A DNA stretch of 64,000 bases from Brachyspira aalborgi (GCF_008016455.1 NZ_SAXU01000001.1:2004423-2068422); one strand, 5' to 3'; numbered from the stretch's first letter, positions 17,968-28,039 are shown. The notes: a model not told the origin generated them from the sequence alone. Made by a program: numbers and translations.

Positions 17968-19485
17968 CTATCTTACAAAATTTTTCATAAGAGCGATAAA
18001 ATTTTCAAAATCGTTAAGCATTTCTCTTGCAATACCGACATTAAATTTTTCTAAATTAGACGCTTTAATGCCGTTTGAAATTTCTATTTTAGTTCCGTTA
18101 GCGCAATCTTCTATAACATTTTTCAATATCGTTGTTAAATCCAAAACCGAATTATAAACATTCAAAACTATTTTATTTCCTTCCGTATCTATTTTTTTTA
18201 CCATATTTTCTATTAAATCTCTGTTAGCGTTTGCTTTATTTTTTGACACGAGCCAAGTTTTGAGTCTCTTAAAATTATCGGATTCGGGACTCAAAGTGGA
18301 ATCAAACATTTGAATTTCCGTTTTAGAATCATTTAAAGTATAAAAAGCGTCCAAACCTTGAGAGCCTCTTTCTTTATGAACAAACTCGCATCCTAAAAAC
18401 ATATCGTTTAATTGCGCTTTATATTCCATATCAAATATTTCTGTAACGAAAGTTTTAATATATTGCAAAGGTTCAACGCATGTAAAAATTTCGCAGTCGT
18501 ATTGTTCAAGCTGAGAATTTTTGTCTTCGTTAATATTAGGAAGTTTCATTATTTCAATTCCGCTGAAAGCTTTATTTCTTATGCTGGCAATTTTACTGCT
18601 CTTTATATCTTTAATTATGCTTTCCATATCGCTTTTTAAGTTTTTAGTAAAATCTGTAATATAATTTACAAATATATTAACATCCGAATAAGATACATGG
18701 CATTTATAAGTAAAATCTTTAAGAATAAAAATTATTATATCGCTTAATAAATTTGGAGTTTGCAAATATCTTAATCTTGTTAAAAACGCTCTCATATTTT
18801 TATCTGATATCGCGGGAATTCCAACATATTTGCAAAAAACATTTAAAGCCGACATAAGCTCTTTTTTTATCATTATGTTATTAACGGCATCGTCTAATTT
18901 TGATAAATCGTCAACCACTTGAGGATTAGAACAATTTTTAAATGTCGGATTTGAATTATAAACTCCGTCCACAAAAGAAGGACAGAAAGACCTTAAAAAT
19001 AAAAAGAAATCGAATTTTGATATATTTGCAAAATCTTTAAGCAAATTAAAAGTTAAATTTATTTCCTTTCCGTTTTCGCCGCTCAAGTAATTTTTGAATT
19101 TAACAAAATTTTCTTTAGTCTTTGAAAAAACATTATTAGGATTTTCTCCCGCTTTAATTCTCTCAAGCATATATTCTTTATTTAAAGTGGAATATATTTC
19201 TTTAATATCTTTAGTAAAAGAAACTTCTATTAAATAATACGAAAACTGTTTTCCGTCTTTAACTATAAACTCGTCTCTTAAAGAATTTAATAAAGGTCCA
19301 ACGACTTTATACATTTCAAATATAAACTTTGCGCAATTTGCCGTTATTGCTTTATTCTTTATATCTACAAAACGATATTTTTGAGCGGATATTTTTTTTG
19401 CATATTCTTGAACTCTCATTTTTTCCACTAATTCTGGAGTTCTGATATTTAATAAATTGTATCTAATATAATCAAATAAATTCAC
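17968..19485 (-). CDS. Conserved-looking protein of unknown function (505 aa)
   Basis: Not recognised with confidence; a spirochaete-specific DUF (possibly DUF5312-like) is a weak guess. The protein is soluble and largely helical, with no signal peptide or membrane helix. It has scattered cysteines and two more conserved-looking blocks: PELVEKMRVQEYAKKISAQKY near the N-terminus and FLGCEFVHKERGSQGLDAFY in the last third. The start follows AAGAGGAAT. It lies upstream of the YbhN-like gene in a probable two-gene unit, so a role linked to envelope lipids is possible but unsupported. Confidence 0.6.
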   Translation of the reverse strand: MNLFDYIRYNLLNIRTPELVEKMRVQEYAKKISAQKYRFVDIKNKAITANCAKFIFEMYKVVGPLLNSLRDEFIVKDGKQFSYYLIEVSFTKDIKEIYSTLNKEYMLERIKAGENPNNVFSKTKENFVKFKNYLSGENGKEINLTFNLLKDFANISKFDFFLFLRSFCPSFVDGVYNSNPTFKNCSNPQVVDDLSKLDDAVNNIMIKKELMSALNVFCKYVGIPAISDKNMRAFLTRLRYLQTPNLLSDIIIFILKDFTYKCHVSYSDVNIFVNYITDFTKNLKSDMESIIKDIKSSKIASIRNKAFSGIEIMKLPNINEDKNSQLEQYDCEIFTCVEPLQYIKTFVTEIFDMEYKAQLNDMFLGCEFVHKERGSQGLDAFYTLNDSKTEIQMFDSTLSPESDNFKRLKTWLVSKNKANANRDLIENMVKKIDTEGNKIVLNVYNSVLDLTTILKNVIEDCANGTKIEISNGIKASNLEKFNVGIAREMLNDFENFIALMKNFVR

Positions 19486-19583
19486 GGATATTCCTCTTAA
19501 CCTATTTTTATATTAAGATATATAATATACTAAATTTTATAATATTTAAAGCGTTTATTTTATAAAAATATTTGTTATTATAC

Positions 19584-19735
19584 TTGACTTTAATATAAAT
19601 TCAGTATAATATTTTTTTATAAAATATTAAGGTTCATTTTTATGTATAAATTAAATATAACTATTTCTTTTATAATTTTATTTAGAAATTATAAAGTTCC
19701 TCATATTCTTTAATCTTCGTAGACCGTGCGTCTAC
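19584..19735 (+). promoter_or_regulatory. Leader region of the oppA operon: promoter, tiny ORF, hairpin
   Basis: The 19486-19802 gap holds three elements. TTGACT (19584-19589) and TATAAT (19605-19610) form a promoter with a short 15-base spacer. An ATG at 19642, preceded by AAGG, opens a 23-codon ORF ending at 19713. A perfect hairpin GTAGAC-CGTGC-GTCTAC lies at 19719-19735. There is no T-run after the hairpin, so an attenuator is only a possibility. Confidence 0.4.
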
Positions 19736-19802
19736 ATGACAATTAATAAAATTCTATAAAAAATAAATAAAAAAATTAAAAAACTAAATAAAGGATATTA
19801 AA

Positions 19803-21413
19803 ATGAATAAAAAAACAATATTTTGCATATTTTCTATAATTATATTTTCAATAAGCATATTTATAATTTCATGCTCAAATAAAGACAAAGAAGAAGGTTT
19901 ATTAATAAATATAGGACCAGAGCCGAAAACTTTAGACCCAACTTATACAGAAACTTACGATAGTTCCGCATATATAGCTCATACATTTGAAGGTTTAACT
20001 TCGAGAGACAAAGACGATAAACTAATCGAAGGCGTGGCAGAAAGTTGGGAGATAAGCGCCGATTATATAACATATACTTTTCATTTGAGAACCAACGCAA
20101 AATGGGCAGACGGTAAAATTGTAACTGCAAACGATTTTGTATACGCGTGGAGAAGAGCGGTTGACCCTAAAGTCGCAAGTTCGGCTAGTTATCAACTTAA
20201 TCCCGTAAAAAATGCGGATAAAATAATTAACGGCGAACTTCCAATTGAAGATTTGGGAATAAAAGCGTTGGACGATTTCACTTTGGAGGTAAAACTTGAA
20301 AGCCCGACTACTTATTTTTTAGATTTGCTCGCTACTACAATTTATAGTCCTTTAAGAAGAGATCTAATAGAAAAATATGGAGATATTTGGACACAAGAAG
20401 AATATATAGGAAACGGACCGTTTTTTGTTTCAAGTCATATAAACGATGATAAAATAATTATGGAAAAAAATACAAATTATTGGAACGCGGAAAATATAAT
20501 TCCTAATAAAATAACTTTCGTCTTATTGGATAATCCGAATACTATAATATCTTCTATAGAAAACGGAAATTTATATTTTGGTAGTAATCCGCCATTACAA
20601 GATATACCAAAATTAAAGAGAGAAGGATATGTTGATTATGTTCCTCTTCTTGCCATTTATTTTTTATCGGTAAATACGACAAACGAAACTTTAAAAGATA
20701 AAAGGGTTAGAAAAGCGCTTTCTTTAGCGATAGATAGAAACTATATAACAGAAAATGTAACTAAAGGAGGAGAAATTCCCGCAGCGGCATTAGTTCCGTA
20801 TTCAGTATTTGATATTGAAGGTTCTTTTAGAGACAAAGGCGGAGATTATTTCAGCCTTAAAGAAGAAGATTATAAAAAGAATATAGAAGAGGCGAAAAGA
20901 CTTTTGGAAGAAGCTGGCTATCCAAACGGTAAAAATTTTCCCGTTATAGAATATAGCGTAGAATCTCAAAGTTCTTTAAATATATTTGAAGCCGTTCAAA
21001 ATATGTGGAAAGAAAATCTTAATATAGACGCTAAAGTAAATCAGCTTGAATGGGGAGTATTTATGAATACTACAAGAGGAGATAAAAATTTTCAAATAGC
21101 TCGTTCAGGCTGGATGGGAGATTATAACGACCCAATGACTTTTTTGGATACTTTTTTAAGCTATAGTCCACAAAATACGGGAAGCTATTATAATAAGGAA
21201 TACGAGGATTTGGTAAAATCGGCATTAACCAACGGAGATAAAATTTCAAGAATGAAAACTCTTCATAAAGCGGAAGATATTTTAATGGAAGATATGCCTT
21301 TTATTCCTATTTATTTTTATAATAGAGTTATACTCGTTCGTCCAGAATTAAAAGATATTATGATAAGTTCTACAATACCGCCAAGATTCTTTTATTCTTA
21401 TGTGGAAAAATAA
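19803..21413 (+). CDS. oppA: Oligopeptide-binding lipoprotein (OppA family)
   Basis: A 536-residue SBP family 5 protein that captures peptides outside the inner membrane for ABC import. It has a lipoprotein signal with lipobox FIISC (lipidated C24). It then shows the family pattern: GPEPKTLDPTYTE, the signature VAESWEISADYITYTFHLR...WADGK..TANDFVYAWRRA, and later RKALSLAIDRNYI and the EEAKRLLEEAGYPNGKNFP block. AAGGA precedes the ATG. It is followed 37 bases later by an amino-acid-binding lipoprotein, an unusual mixing of peptide and amino acid uptake genes. Confidence 0.9.
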   Translation: MNKKTIFCIFSIIIFSISIFIISCSNKDKEEGLLINIGPEPKTLDPTYTETYDSSAYIAHTFEGLTSRDKDDKLIEGVAESWEISADYITYTFHLRTNAKWADGKIVTANDFVYAWRRAVDPKVASSASYQLNPVKNADKIINGELPIEDLGIKALDDFTLEVKLESPTTYFLDLLATTIYSPLRRDLIEKYGDIWTQEEYIGNGPFFVSSHINDDKIIMEKNTNYWNAENIIPNKITFVLLDNPNTIISSIENGNLYFGSNPPLQDIPKLKREGYVDYVPLLAIYFLSVNTTNETLKDKRVRKALSLAIDRNYITENVTKGGEIPAAALVPYSVFDIEGSFRDKGGDYFSLKEEDYKKNIEEAKRLLEEAGYPNGKNFPVIEYSVESQSSLNIFEAVQNMWKENLNIDAKVNQLEWGVFMNTTRGDKNFQIARSGWMGDYNDPMTFLDTFLSYSPQNTGSYYNKEYEDLVKSALTNGDKISRMKTLHKAEDILMEDMPFIPIYFYNRVILVRPELKDIMISSTIPPRFFYSYVEK

Positions 21414-21450
21414 ATTAAATATAAAAAATTAAAACAAAAGGAGAATAAAA

Positions 21451-22275
21451 ATGAAAGTATTTAAAATTTTAGTTTGCATGATAGCGATTATATTAATATC
21501 ATGCGGTAAATCTGAAAATAAAAGTGATATAAAAAATATTATCAAAGTAGGAACTCCAGCAAAACATAAACTATTTAGTCAAATAAATAATAATGGGGAA
21601 ATAGAAGGCTACGATATCGATGTCTGGGAAGAAATCGGAAGAAGATTAAACAGAAAAATAGAATGGAGGCAAATAGATTTAACGGGCGGTTTTGGAGAAC
21701 TTGAATTGGGAAAATTAGACACTTTAACTCAACAAATTAGCATAACGCCTTCAAGAATGGAAAAGTATTATTTTGCAGAACCTTATTTTTTAAGCCCATA
21801 TAAATTATATGTTGCTGAAACTAACGAATCAATAAATAAGTTTGAAGATTTATTTGGCAAAACTTTAGCGGTAACAATACAAGAAGCTGCGGTTGAACAT
21901 TTAAAAGTATTAGACCCTTCTGGAAAAATAAAATTAGAAACTTTTTCACCCGAAGCTCGTTCGGGAATTCCGCTTTTAGTTCAAAATGGAAAAATAGACG
22001 CTTCTCAAGACGCTGCTATAATTTTTGAAGAGCTTAAAAATGCTACAGGCGCAAAAATTAAAATGGTTGGCGAGCCTTTATTTACGGAAGTTAATTCATT
22101 TCCGTTTAGAAAAGACGAAGAAGGCAAAAAGCTATGCGATGAAGTAAGCAAAGTCGTAGTGGAAATGCGAGAAGACGGAACTTTGGAAAAATTGGCGATA
22201 AAATGGTTTGGTTATAATCCAATGGAAGGATTAGACCCAAAAGCGGAATTAGAAAAATTTAAAAATACTTTATAA
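21451..22275 (+). CDS. Amino-acid ABC transporter substrate-binding lipoprotein
   Basis: A 274-residue SBP family 3 protein with lipobox ILISC (C18). The family block GYDIDVWEEIGRRL, DTLTQQISITPSRMEKYYFAEPY and the final LAIKWFGYNP are present. Such proteins bind polar amino acids or cystine. The permease and ATPase downstream resemble the cystine/polar amino-acid class. The ribosome site and the first 20 codons are nearly identical to those of the next gene, showing a recent tandem duplication or gene conversion. Confidence 0.9.
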   Translation: MKVFKILVCMIAIILISCGKSENKSDIKNIIKVGTPAKHKLFSQINNNGEIEGYDIDVWEEIGRRLNRKIEWRQIDLTGGFGELELGKLDTLTQQISITPSRMEKYYFAEPYFLSPYKLYVAETNESINKFEDLFGKTLAVTIQEAAVEHLKVLDPSGKIKLETFSPEARSGIPLLVQNGKIDASQDAAIIFEELKNATGAKIKMVGEPLFTEVNSFPFRKDEEGKKLCDEVSKVVVEMREDGTLEKLAIKWFGYNPMEGLDPKAELEKFKNTL

Positions 22276-22305
22276 ATAAAAAATTAAAAACAAAGGAGAA
22301 TAAAA

Positions 22306-23104
22306 ATGAAAGTATTTAAAATTTTAGTTTGCATGATAGCTACTATTTTAATATCATGCGGTAAGCAAGGAAACGGAAGCGACAGCAATGTTATCAGAGT
22401 TGCGACACCAGGAATGCATCCGTTATTTAGCAGAGCGAATTCGGAAGGCAAGTTGGAAGGCTACGATATTGATGTCTGGGAAGAGATAGGAAGGCGCTTT
22501 CGGTTCTTTAGAATCTGGCAAAGCCGACACTGTGACTCAACAAATTAGCATTACTCCGTTAAGATTGGAAAAGTATTATTTTTCAGAGCCTTATTTTTTA
22601 AGTCCTTATAGATTCTATGTAGCTGGAACAAATAATTCTATTAATAAATTGGAAGATTTCTTCGGCAAAAAATTAGGACTTCAAACGGGAACATCTTCGC
22701 ATGAAAATATAAAGGCTCTGGACCCTGAAGGAAAAATAGAAATAGTTTCTTTTAGCCCTGATACTGTTGCCACAATACCGAATAATGTTATAAACGGTAA
22801 AATATCGGGTTCTACAACTGCCGTTATTATATTTCCTAACCTAAAAGAAAATACGGGATTGGATATAAAAATGGTAGGCGATGTAATATTTACCGAAGTT
22901 AATGCGTTTCCTTTCAGAAAAGACGAAGCGGGAAAAAAGTTACGCGATGAAGTAAGCAAAGTCGTAGTAGAAATGAGGGAAGACGGAACTTTGGAAGAAT
23001 TGGCAAATAAATGGTTCGGTTATAACCCAATGGAAGGACTTGACGCTAACGAAGCTTTAGATAAGCTTTTGGAACAATATAGAAGAGACGGCTTGATAAA
23101 ATAA
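22306..23104 (+). pseudogene. Second amino-acid-binding lipoprotein, broken by a 44-base deletion
   Basis: A tandem paralogue of the gene at 21451-22275, with the same signal peptide (C18 lipobox). Reading starts normally and reaches EEIGRR, then shifts frame near 22490-22496 and stops at about 22548. The correct frame resumes as FGSLESGKADTVTQQISITP and runs to 23104 with no further lesion. Aligned with copy 1, 44 bases are missing (about 15 residues between GRR and the GxFG segment), so it is a true deletion rather than a single-base miscall. Without a second change the protein is a short truncated lipoprotein. Otherwise the downstream part is well conserved, so the loss looks recent. Confidence 0.85.
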
Positions 23105-23122
23105 TTTGTTAAGGATAAATAA

Positions 23123-23791
23123 ATGATAAATTTTAAATTTGATTACTTCTTAAGCGTTTTTCCAAAATTATTAAAGTATTTGCCGACAACATGCGAAGTG
23201 GCTTTTTTAGCTTTATTATTTTCTCTTTTATTAGGATTAATAATAGCTTTAATGTTGCAATATAGAATTCCAATATTGTATCAAATAGCCCAAGTTTATG
23301 TTTCATTTTTTAGAGCGACTCCTTTTATAGCGCAGTTATTTTTATTCTATTATGGATTCGCTCAATTTAGTAAAATAATAAGCAGTATGTCGGCATTTAC
23401 GGCATTAACGGTAGTTTTAAGTTTAAACTATGCATCATTTATGTCGCAAGATATAAGAGCCGCTATAAATTCGGTTGATAAAGGGCAGTTTGAAGCGGGA
23501 CTTTCGATAGGAATGAGAACTTTTAATATTCTAAAACGAATAGTTATCCCTCAAGCCGCGAGAGTAGCGGTTCCAGGACTTTCAAATAGTTTTATAAATA
23601 TTTTTAAATCGACTTCTATGGGTTTCGTAATAGGATTAAAAGATATGATGGCGGGAGCGAGTATAGAGATAAGCGTTACATATAGATATATGGAAGCTTA
23701 TGCTGCAGCCGTTATCATATATTGGGCTTTAATATCGGTATTCAGTTATTTACAAACTATAGTTGAAAAAAAATTAAATAGAGCCTATTAG
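23123..23791 (+). CDS. Amino-acid ABC transporter permease
   Basis: A 222-residue inner-membrane permease of the HisM/GlnP class with about five helices. It shows the family's FFRATPFIAQLFLFYYG segment and a C-terminal cytoplasmic coupling loop resembling EAA (EAGLSIGMRTFNILKRIVIPQAARVAVPG). It sits between the binding-protein genes and the ATPase gene with 18-21 base gaps, so one importer operon is clear. It probably works as a homodimer. Confidence 0.93.
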   Translation: MINFKFDYFLSVFPKLLKYLPTTCEVAFLALLFSLLLGLIIALMLQYRIPILYQIAQVYVSFFRATPFIAQLFLFYYGFAQFSKIISSMSAFTALTVVLSLNYASFMSQDIRAAINSVDKGQFEAGLSIGMRTFNILKRIVIPQAARVAVPGLSNSFINIFKSTSMGFVIGLKDMMAGASIEISVTYRYMEAYAAAVIIYWALISVFSYLQTIVEKKLNRAY

Positions 23792-23812
23792 AAATAATTT
23801 GGAGAAATATTT

Positions 23813-24550
23813 ATGATAGAAGCGATTGACATTAAAAAGAGCTTTGGAAATTTGGAAGTATTAAAAGGCGTAAGTTTCAAAATAGAATACGGAGAAGTTT
23901 TAACTTTAATAGGACCTTCGGGAACTGGAAAATCGACTCTTCTTAGATGCATTAACTTTTTGGAAAAACCAAATTATGGGAAAATAACCATTGGAGATTT
24001 AACCGTAGACGCTCAAAAATGCTCGAGAGAGGAGATATACGCTATAAGAAAAAAGACTTCTATGGTTTTTCAAAACTATAATTTATTTAAAAATAAAACG
24101 GCACTAGAAAATATTATGGAGCCTATGGTAACGGTTCAAAAAATGGATTTTAAAAAAGCGAAAGAAGAGGCTTTATCCATAATAGAAACTGTTGGGCTAT
24201 ATAATAAAAGAGACGAATATCCTTCAAGACTTTCGGGAGGGCAACAGCAAAGAGTGGGAATAGCGAGAGCGATGGCGGTTCATCCCGATGTTATACTTTT
24301 GGACGAGCCTACATCTTCTTTAGACCCCGAGCTTGTGGGAGAGGTTTTAAATGTAATAAAAGATTTAGCCGAAAAAAGAACCACTATGTTAATAACGACT
24401 CATGAAATGCATTTTGCAAGAAATGTTTCAAATAAAGTGATATTCATGTCGGACGGTTATATTTTGGAAGAAGGAAAAGTTAAAGATATATTTGAAAATC
24501 CTCAAAGCGATAGATTAAAACAATTTTTAAGAAAATTAAACGAAAGGTAA
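23813..24550 (+). CDS. Amino-acid ABC transporter ATP-binding protein (GlnQ/TcyC type)
   Basis: A 245-residue ATPase with Walker A GPSGTGKST, the Q-loop MVFQNYNLFKNKTALENI, the signature LSGGQQQRVGIARAM, Walker B VILLDEPTSSLDPE and the switch His in TTHEM. The SLDPELVGEVL sequence is typical of polar amino-acid and cystine importers. It is the last gene of the 19803-24550 operon and is followed by a strong terminator. Confidence 0.93.
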   Translation: MIEAIDIKKSFGNLEVLKGVSFKIEYGEVLTLIGPSGTGKSTLLRCINFLEKPNYGKITIGDLTVDAQKCSREEIYAIRKKTSMVFQNYNLFKNKTALENIMEPMVTVQKMDFKKAKEEALSIIETVGLYNKRDEYPSRLSGGQQQRVGIARAMAVHPDVILLDEPTSSLDPELVGEVLNVIKDLAEKRTTMLITTHEMHFARNVSNKVIFMSDGYILEEGKVKDIFENPQSDRLKQFLRKLNER

Positions 24551-24561
24551 AATTAAAAATA

Positions 24562-24606
24562 AATAGCGGGATTTTGATTTTATAATTAAAATCTCGCTAT
24601 TATTTA
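24562..24606 (+). terminator. Terminator of the uptake operon
   Basis: AATAGCGGGATTTT (24562-24575) pairs with AAAATCTCGCTATT (24588-24601) over 14 positions with a single G-U pair, then an AT-rich, T-containing run follows. Confidence 0.8.
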
Positions 24607-24714
24607 TATTATTATAGCTATAATAAATAATAAAAATTATTTTCTATGGATTGTTTAGGTATTTTAATGCAAAACTTTAATCTTCTCTAAATTCTTAAAT
24701 TATTATAATAAATA

Positions 24715-26406
24715 CTATTCTTTAATAAACTTCTTAAAACTCTCAACTTTCTCTTTTGCAACCGAAACTCTTTTATCTTTACTTTCTTTAACGCAAACCT
24801 CAAAATAAAATTTAATTTTCGGTTCAGTTCCCGAAGGGCGAATCGTAATTTTTACATTATCTTTAAGAATATATTGAAGAACATTCGATTTTGGAAGAGT
24901 TATATCTTTTATCTTTTTTCCATCGTTTCCATAAACTTCTTTTTTCTCATAATCGCTTATATGAATAACTTCAACTCCCGAAATTTCTTTTGGCATATTA
25001 TTTCTATAATAAGTCATCATATCTTCTATAGCTTTCGCTCCGTCAGCGCCTTTTTTAGTTATCGAAATTGTCTCTTCGTAAAAATATCCGTATTTTTCGT
25101 AAATGCTTTCTAAATAATCGACTAAAGTAATATCGTTGTCTTTACAATAAGCTAAAATTTCGGCAAAAATTAAACATGCGCTTACTCCGTCTTTATCTCT
25201 CACATTTCCGTTTATGCAATATCCAAAACTTTCTTCAAATCCGAATAAATAATTTCCGTCTTTTTCTCTTTCGATAATATCGGCAATCCATTTGAAACCC
25301 GTCAATACATCGAAAATTTTTACATTATTGGCGTTTGCTATCGACTTTGCAAGTTCGGTTGTCACTATAGTTTTTACTACGAAAGGATTTTTAATATTTT
25401 TTTTATTCGTTATTAAATAATGCAGAATTATTGAGCCTATTTGATTTCCCGTAAGATAAATATAATTTTTATCTCTATCAAGCAAAGCGCAGCCCATTCT
25501 GTCGCAATCTGGGTCCGTTCCCATTACAAGTTCCGCTCCAATTTCTTTTGCTTTATCAACAGCCATTTTTAAAGCTTCAGGATTTTCAGGATTTGGCGAT
25601 TCTACAGTCGGAAAATTTCCATTTGGCGCTTGAACGGTTTCTAAAGTCGTTATATTTGTAAATCCCGCCTTTTTTAAAGCCATAGGAACCATTTTATAAC
25701 CCGAGCCATGAATCGGAGTATAAACTATTTTTATATCGTTATGTTTTTTTATAATATCGGGATTGACAAGATAGCCCATCAAATCGTTCATATATTTATC
25801 TTCAATATCTTTGCCAATCAAACGGACATTTGAATTATCGCCAAATTTTACTTCTTCGGGTTTAACTTTTAAAACTTCGTCTATTATATTTTTATCATGC
25901 GGAGGAATCACTTGAGCGCCGTCAGTCCAATAAACTTTATAACCGTTATATTCTTTCGGATTATGGCTTGCAGTCACAACAATTCCCGCAATGCATCCTA
26001 AACTTCTAACCGCATAAGACAAAAGAGAAATCGGATGAATATCGTCATATAAATAAACTTTTATTCCGTTTGAAGAGAGTATTTCCGCAGCAGTTTTTGA
26101 AAATATATCCGAATTATTTCTTGAATCGTATCCAATGGCGACTTTAAAACTCTCGCCGTTTTGTTTTAAAATATAATTTGCCAAACCTTGAGTCGCTTTT
26201 CCGACAGTATATTTATTCATTCTATTTGAGCCGACTCCCATTATTCCTCTAAGTCCGCCCGTGCCAAATTCCAAATCTCTATAAAACGCGTCCGTTAATT
26301 CTTTTTCGTTTTTTGAATCAATCAAATCTCTTATTTCTTTTTTAGTTTCTTCGTCATAAGCGCCGTTAAGCCATGAATTTATTCTCTCTTCTACGATTTT
26401 TTCCAT
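24715..26406 (-). CDS. pgcA: Phosphoglucomutase / phosphomannomutase (alpha-D-phosphohexomutase)
   Basis: A 563-residue enzyme that interconverts hexose 1- and 6-phosphates for glycan synthesis and glycogen use. Family landmarks in order: FGTGGLRGIMG at the N-terminus, the phosphoserine loop TASHNPKEYNG (S147), the metal loop GTDPDCDRMG, the sugar loop GFEESFGY, and the phosphate-binding RPSGTEPKIKFYF near the C-terminus. The PgcA-type subgroup of this length is common in Firmicutes and spirochaetes. The gene is monocistronic. Confidence 0.93.
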   Translation of the reverse strand: MEKIVEERINSWLNGAYDEETKKEIRDLIDSKNEKELTDAFYRDLEFGTGGLRGIMGVGSNRMNKYTVGKATQGLANYILKQNGESFKVAIGYDSRNNSDIFSKTAAEILSSNGIKVYLYDDIHPISLLSYAVRSLGCIAGIVVTASHNPKEYNGYKVYWTDGAQVIPPHDKNIIDEVLKVKPEEVKFGDNSNVRLIGKDIEDKYMNDLMGYLVNPDIIKKHNDIKIVYTPIHGSGYKMVPMALKKAGFTNITTLETVQAPNGNFPTVESPNPENPEALKMAVDKAKEIGAELVMGTDPDCDRMGCALLDRDKNYIYLTGNQIGSIILHYLITNKKNIKNPFVVKTIVTTELAKSIANANNVKIFDVLTGFKWIADIIEREKDGNYLFGFEESFGYCINGNVRDKDGVSACLIFAEILAYCKDNDITLVDYLESIYEKYGYFYEETISITKKGADGAKAIEDMMTYYRNNMPKEISGVEVIHISDYEKKEVYGNDGKKIKDITLPKSNVLQYILKDNVKITIRPSGTEPKIKFYFEVCVKESKDKRVSVAKEKVESFKKFIKE

Positions 26407-26508
26407 TTTTTAAATCCACCTTTAATAAATAAAAATTTCTTTAATAATTATTATATTATACAAAGAGGATATAATCAAGCGAAAAATTATTTTATTTATT
26501 ATTTGTTT

Positions 26509-27315
26509 TCAAGACGGAATATGTCCTTTTGTAATCTTCCAATCTTTTTTGCCCAAGAAACAATTAGTATTAAATTCATTTGTTTTACTTGTATCTACAT
26601 TAGGTAAATATAAATTACTTATACTTGAACCGTTTTTAAAAGGAGAGCCACTAACATTTGTATTAGTGCCTAAATATTCTAAATTCTTTAATCGAGAACA
26701 ACTTGAAAAAGCGGTATTGCATACATTACTTATATTTGCTGGTAAAATTAAATTAACTAAAGAGGAACTCCCATAAAAAGCATTATTTGATATATTTGTT
26801 AATGCTCCTGATGAAAGTATTATCAATGTTAAACCAGAGCAATTTGAAAAAGCTCCTTCCGATATATTTTCTAAATTGTTTGGAAATCGAATACTATTTA
26901 AAGAATAACAACCTGAAAATGCTTTTTCCTCTATATTTGTAACGGTATCGGGCAATGTAATTTTTCCTAAATTAGTAGTATTTGTAAACATTTCTTTTGG
27001 AATGTTTGTTATTTTGGTTAGAGATAAATCTATTTCCACATTATCAAAAGAAGGATTTTTATTTAAAACTTTTTTTATATTTGTTAAAATTGCAGTAGAT
27101 TTATCATTGGTAGGCGAAACTTTTATTAAATATTTTCCAAGAGAATGTTTATTTTTCTTTAAAGTCGTTTCTATATCGTCATCGCTATCATCAGACGAAG
27201 TATAAAAAAGTTTTCCGCTATTTGCAGAATAATCTTTAATAGTTCCCACAGGCGAAGTAATATTATATTTACAAGAGAATGTAAATATTGCTATAAATAA
27301 TAAAATGTATCTCAT
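26509..27315 (-). CDS. BspA-like leucine-rich-repeat surface lipoprotein
   Basis: A 268-residue lipoprotein with a lipobox FTFSC (C15). After an acidic linker it carries about four to five LRR_5 (BspA/Treponema pallidum-type) repeats of about 23 residues, each with the AF..CS.L..I.LP pattern. The repeats span roughly residues 110-250. BspA-like proteins of oral and gut bacteria bind host extracellular matrix or other bacteria, so adhesion is a reasonable guess. The C-terminal LGKKDWKI block may be a cap. Confidence 0.8.
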   Translation of the reverse strand: MRYILLFIAIFTFSCKYNITSPVGTIKDYSANSGKLFYTSSDDSDDDIETTLKKNKHSLGKYLIKVSPTNDKSTAILTNIKKVLNKNPSFDNVEIDLSLTKITNIPKEMFTNTTNLGKITLPDTVTNIEEKAFSGCYSLNSIRFPNNLENISEGAFSNCSGLTLIILSSGALTNISNNAFYGSSSLVNLILPANISNVCNTAFSSCSRLKNLEYLGTNTNVSGSPFKNGSSISNLYLPNVDTSKTNEFNTNCFLGKKDWKITKGHIPS

Positions 27316-27385
27316 AAAATAAAAATCCTAATAAATAAACTCTCTATTTATAATATATAAAAATATTTAAAAATTTCAACCATTT

Positions 27386-28039
27386 TTACAATTTTGGGAA
27401 AGTAAATCTTAATCCCAACAAAACCTCATGATACCATTTCGGCGCAACATCTACTACAAATCTATATCCAATATCCGCAGCAAGCCAATTTTTTATATTG
27501 TAAGAAAAACCGAGCGAAAATCCAAATACAATAGCGCTCCTTGAAATATTCAATTTATTATCGGGTTCAATATTTATTCCTATTCCTTCCTGCTCTATTC
27601 TATTTTTTAATAGAGTATTTATTTTTGTTCCAATAGAAAAACCTAAATAAATAGAAAATAAAGGATATTGATTTTTTAATATATTTTCTTTAGTTTGATT
27701 ATTAACCTCTTCATTAGTAAAAAAGAAATTTATATCGTAATAAATCGTTCCAAGTAAAGTATGCGTTAAAAAATTATCTTTTATTCCAACGGCTTTTCCT
27801 ATAGAATATTCAAATTCTAATCTAACGGGCGAAACAGTATTTTCCGTAGTTATTCCATATCCTAAAGCTAAAGAAAATCCCAAATAATTAAAATATCCTT
27901 GTTTTCCATTATCTTTTATATAAGCGTTATTGGCGTCATGGCTAAACATAAATTTAGGAGATAAATAAAGTCCTTTCGGAGAGATGGCAAATAGATTTGA
28001 AGCCAAACATAATAATATAAATAATAAATATTTTTTCAT
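27386..28039 (-). CDS. Outer-membrane beta-barrel protein (paralogue A1)
   Basis: A 217-residue protein with a signal peptide (MKKYLLFILLCLASNLFA) followed by short amphipathic strands. The sequence starts KGLYLSPKFMFS and ends LLGLRFTFPKL, a typical C-terminal barrel strand. It shares the GLYLSPKF start and overall plan with the 28061-28702 gene. The function is not recognised. Probably an 8-strand barrel by size. It is the last gene of a run of six barrel genes on this strand. Confidence 0.7.
   Translation of the reverse strand: MKKYLLFILLCLASNLFAISPKGLYLSPKFMFSHDANNAYIKDNGKQGYFNYLGFSLALGYGITTENTVSPVRLEFEYSIGKAVGIKDNFLTHTLLGTIYYDINFFFTNEEVNNQTKENILKNQYPLFSIYLGFSIGTKINTLLKNRIEQEGIGINIEPDNKLNISRSAIVFGFSLGFSYNIKNWLAADIGYRFVVDVAPKWYHEVLLGLRFTFPKL

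Noticed and set aside
22532-23104. A separate 190-residue binding protein starting at GTG 22532
   Set aside because: It lacks a signal peptide and aligns with the last two thirds of its upstream paralogue, so it is the shifted remainder of the broken gene at 22306.
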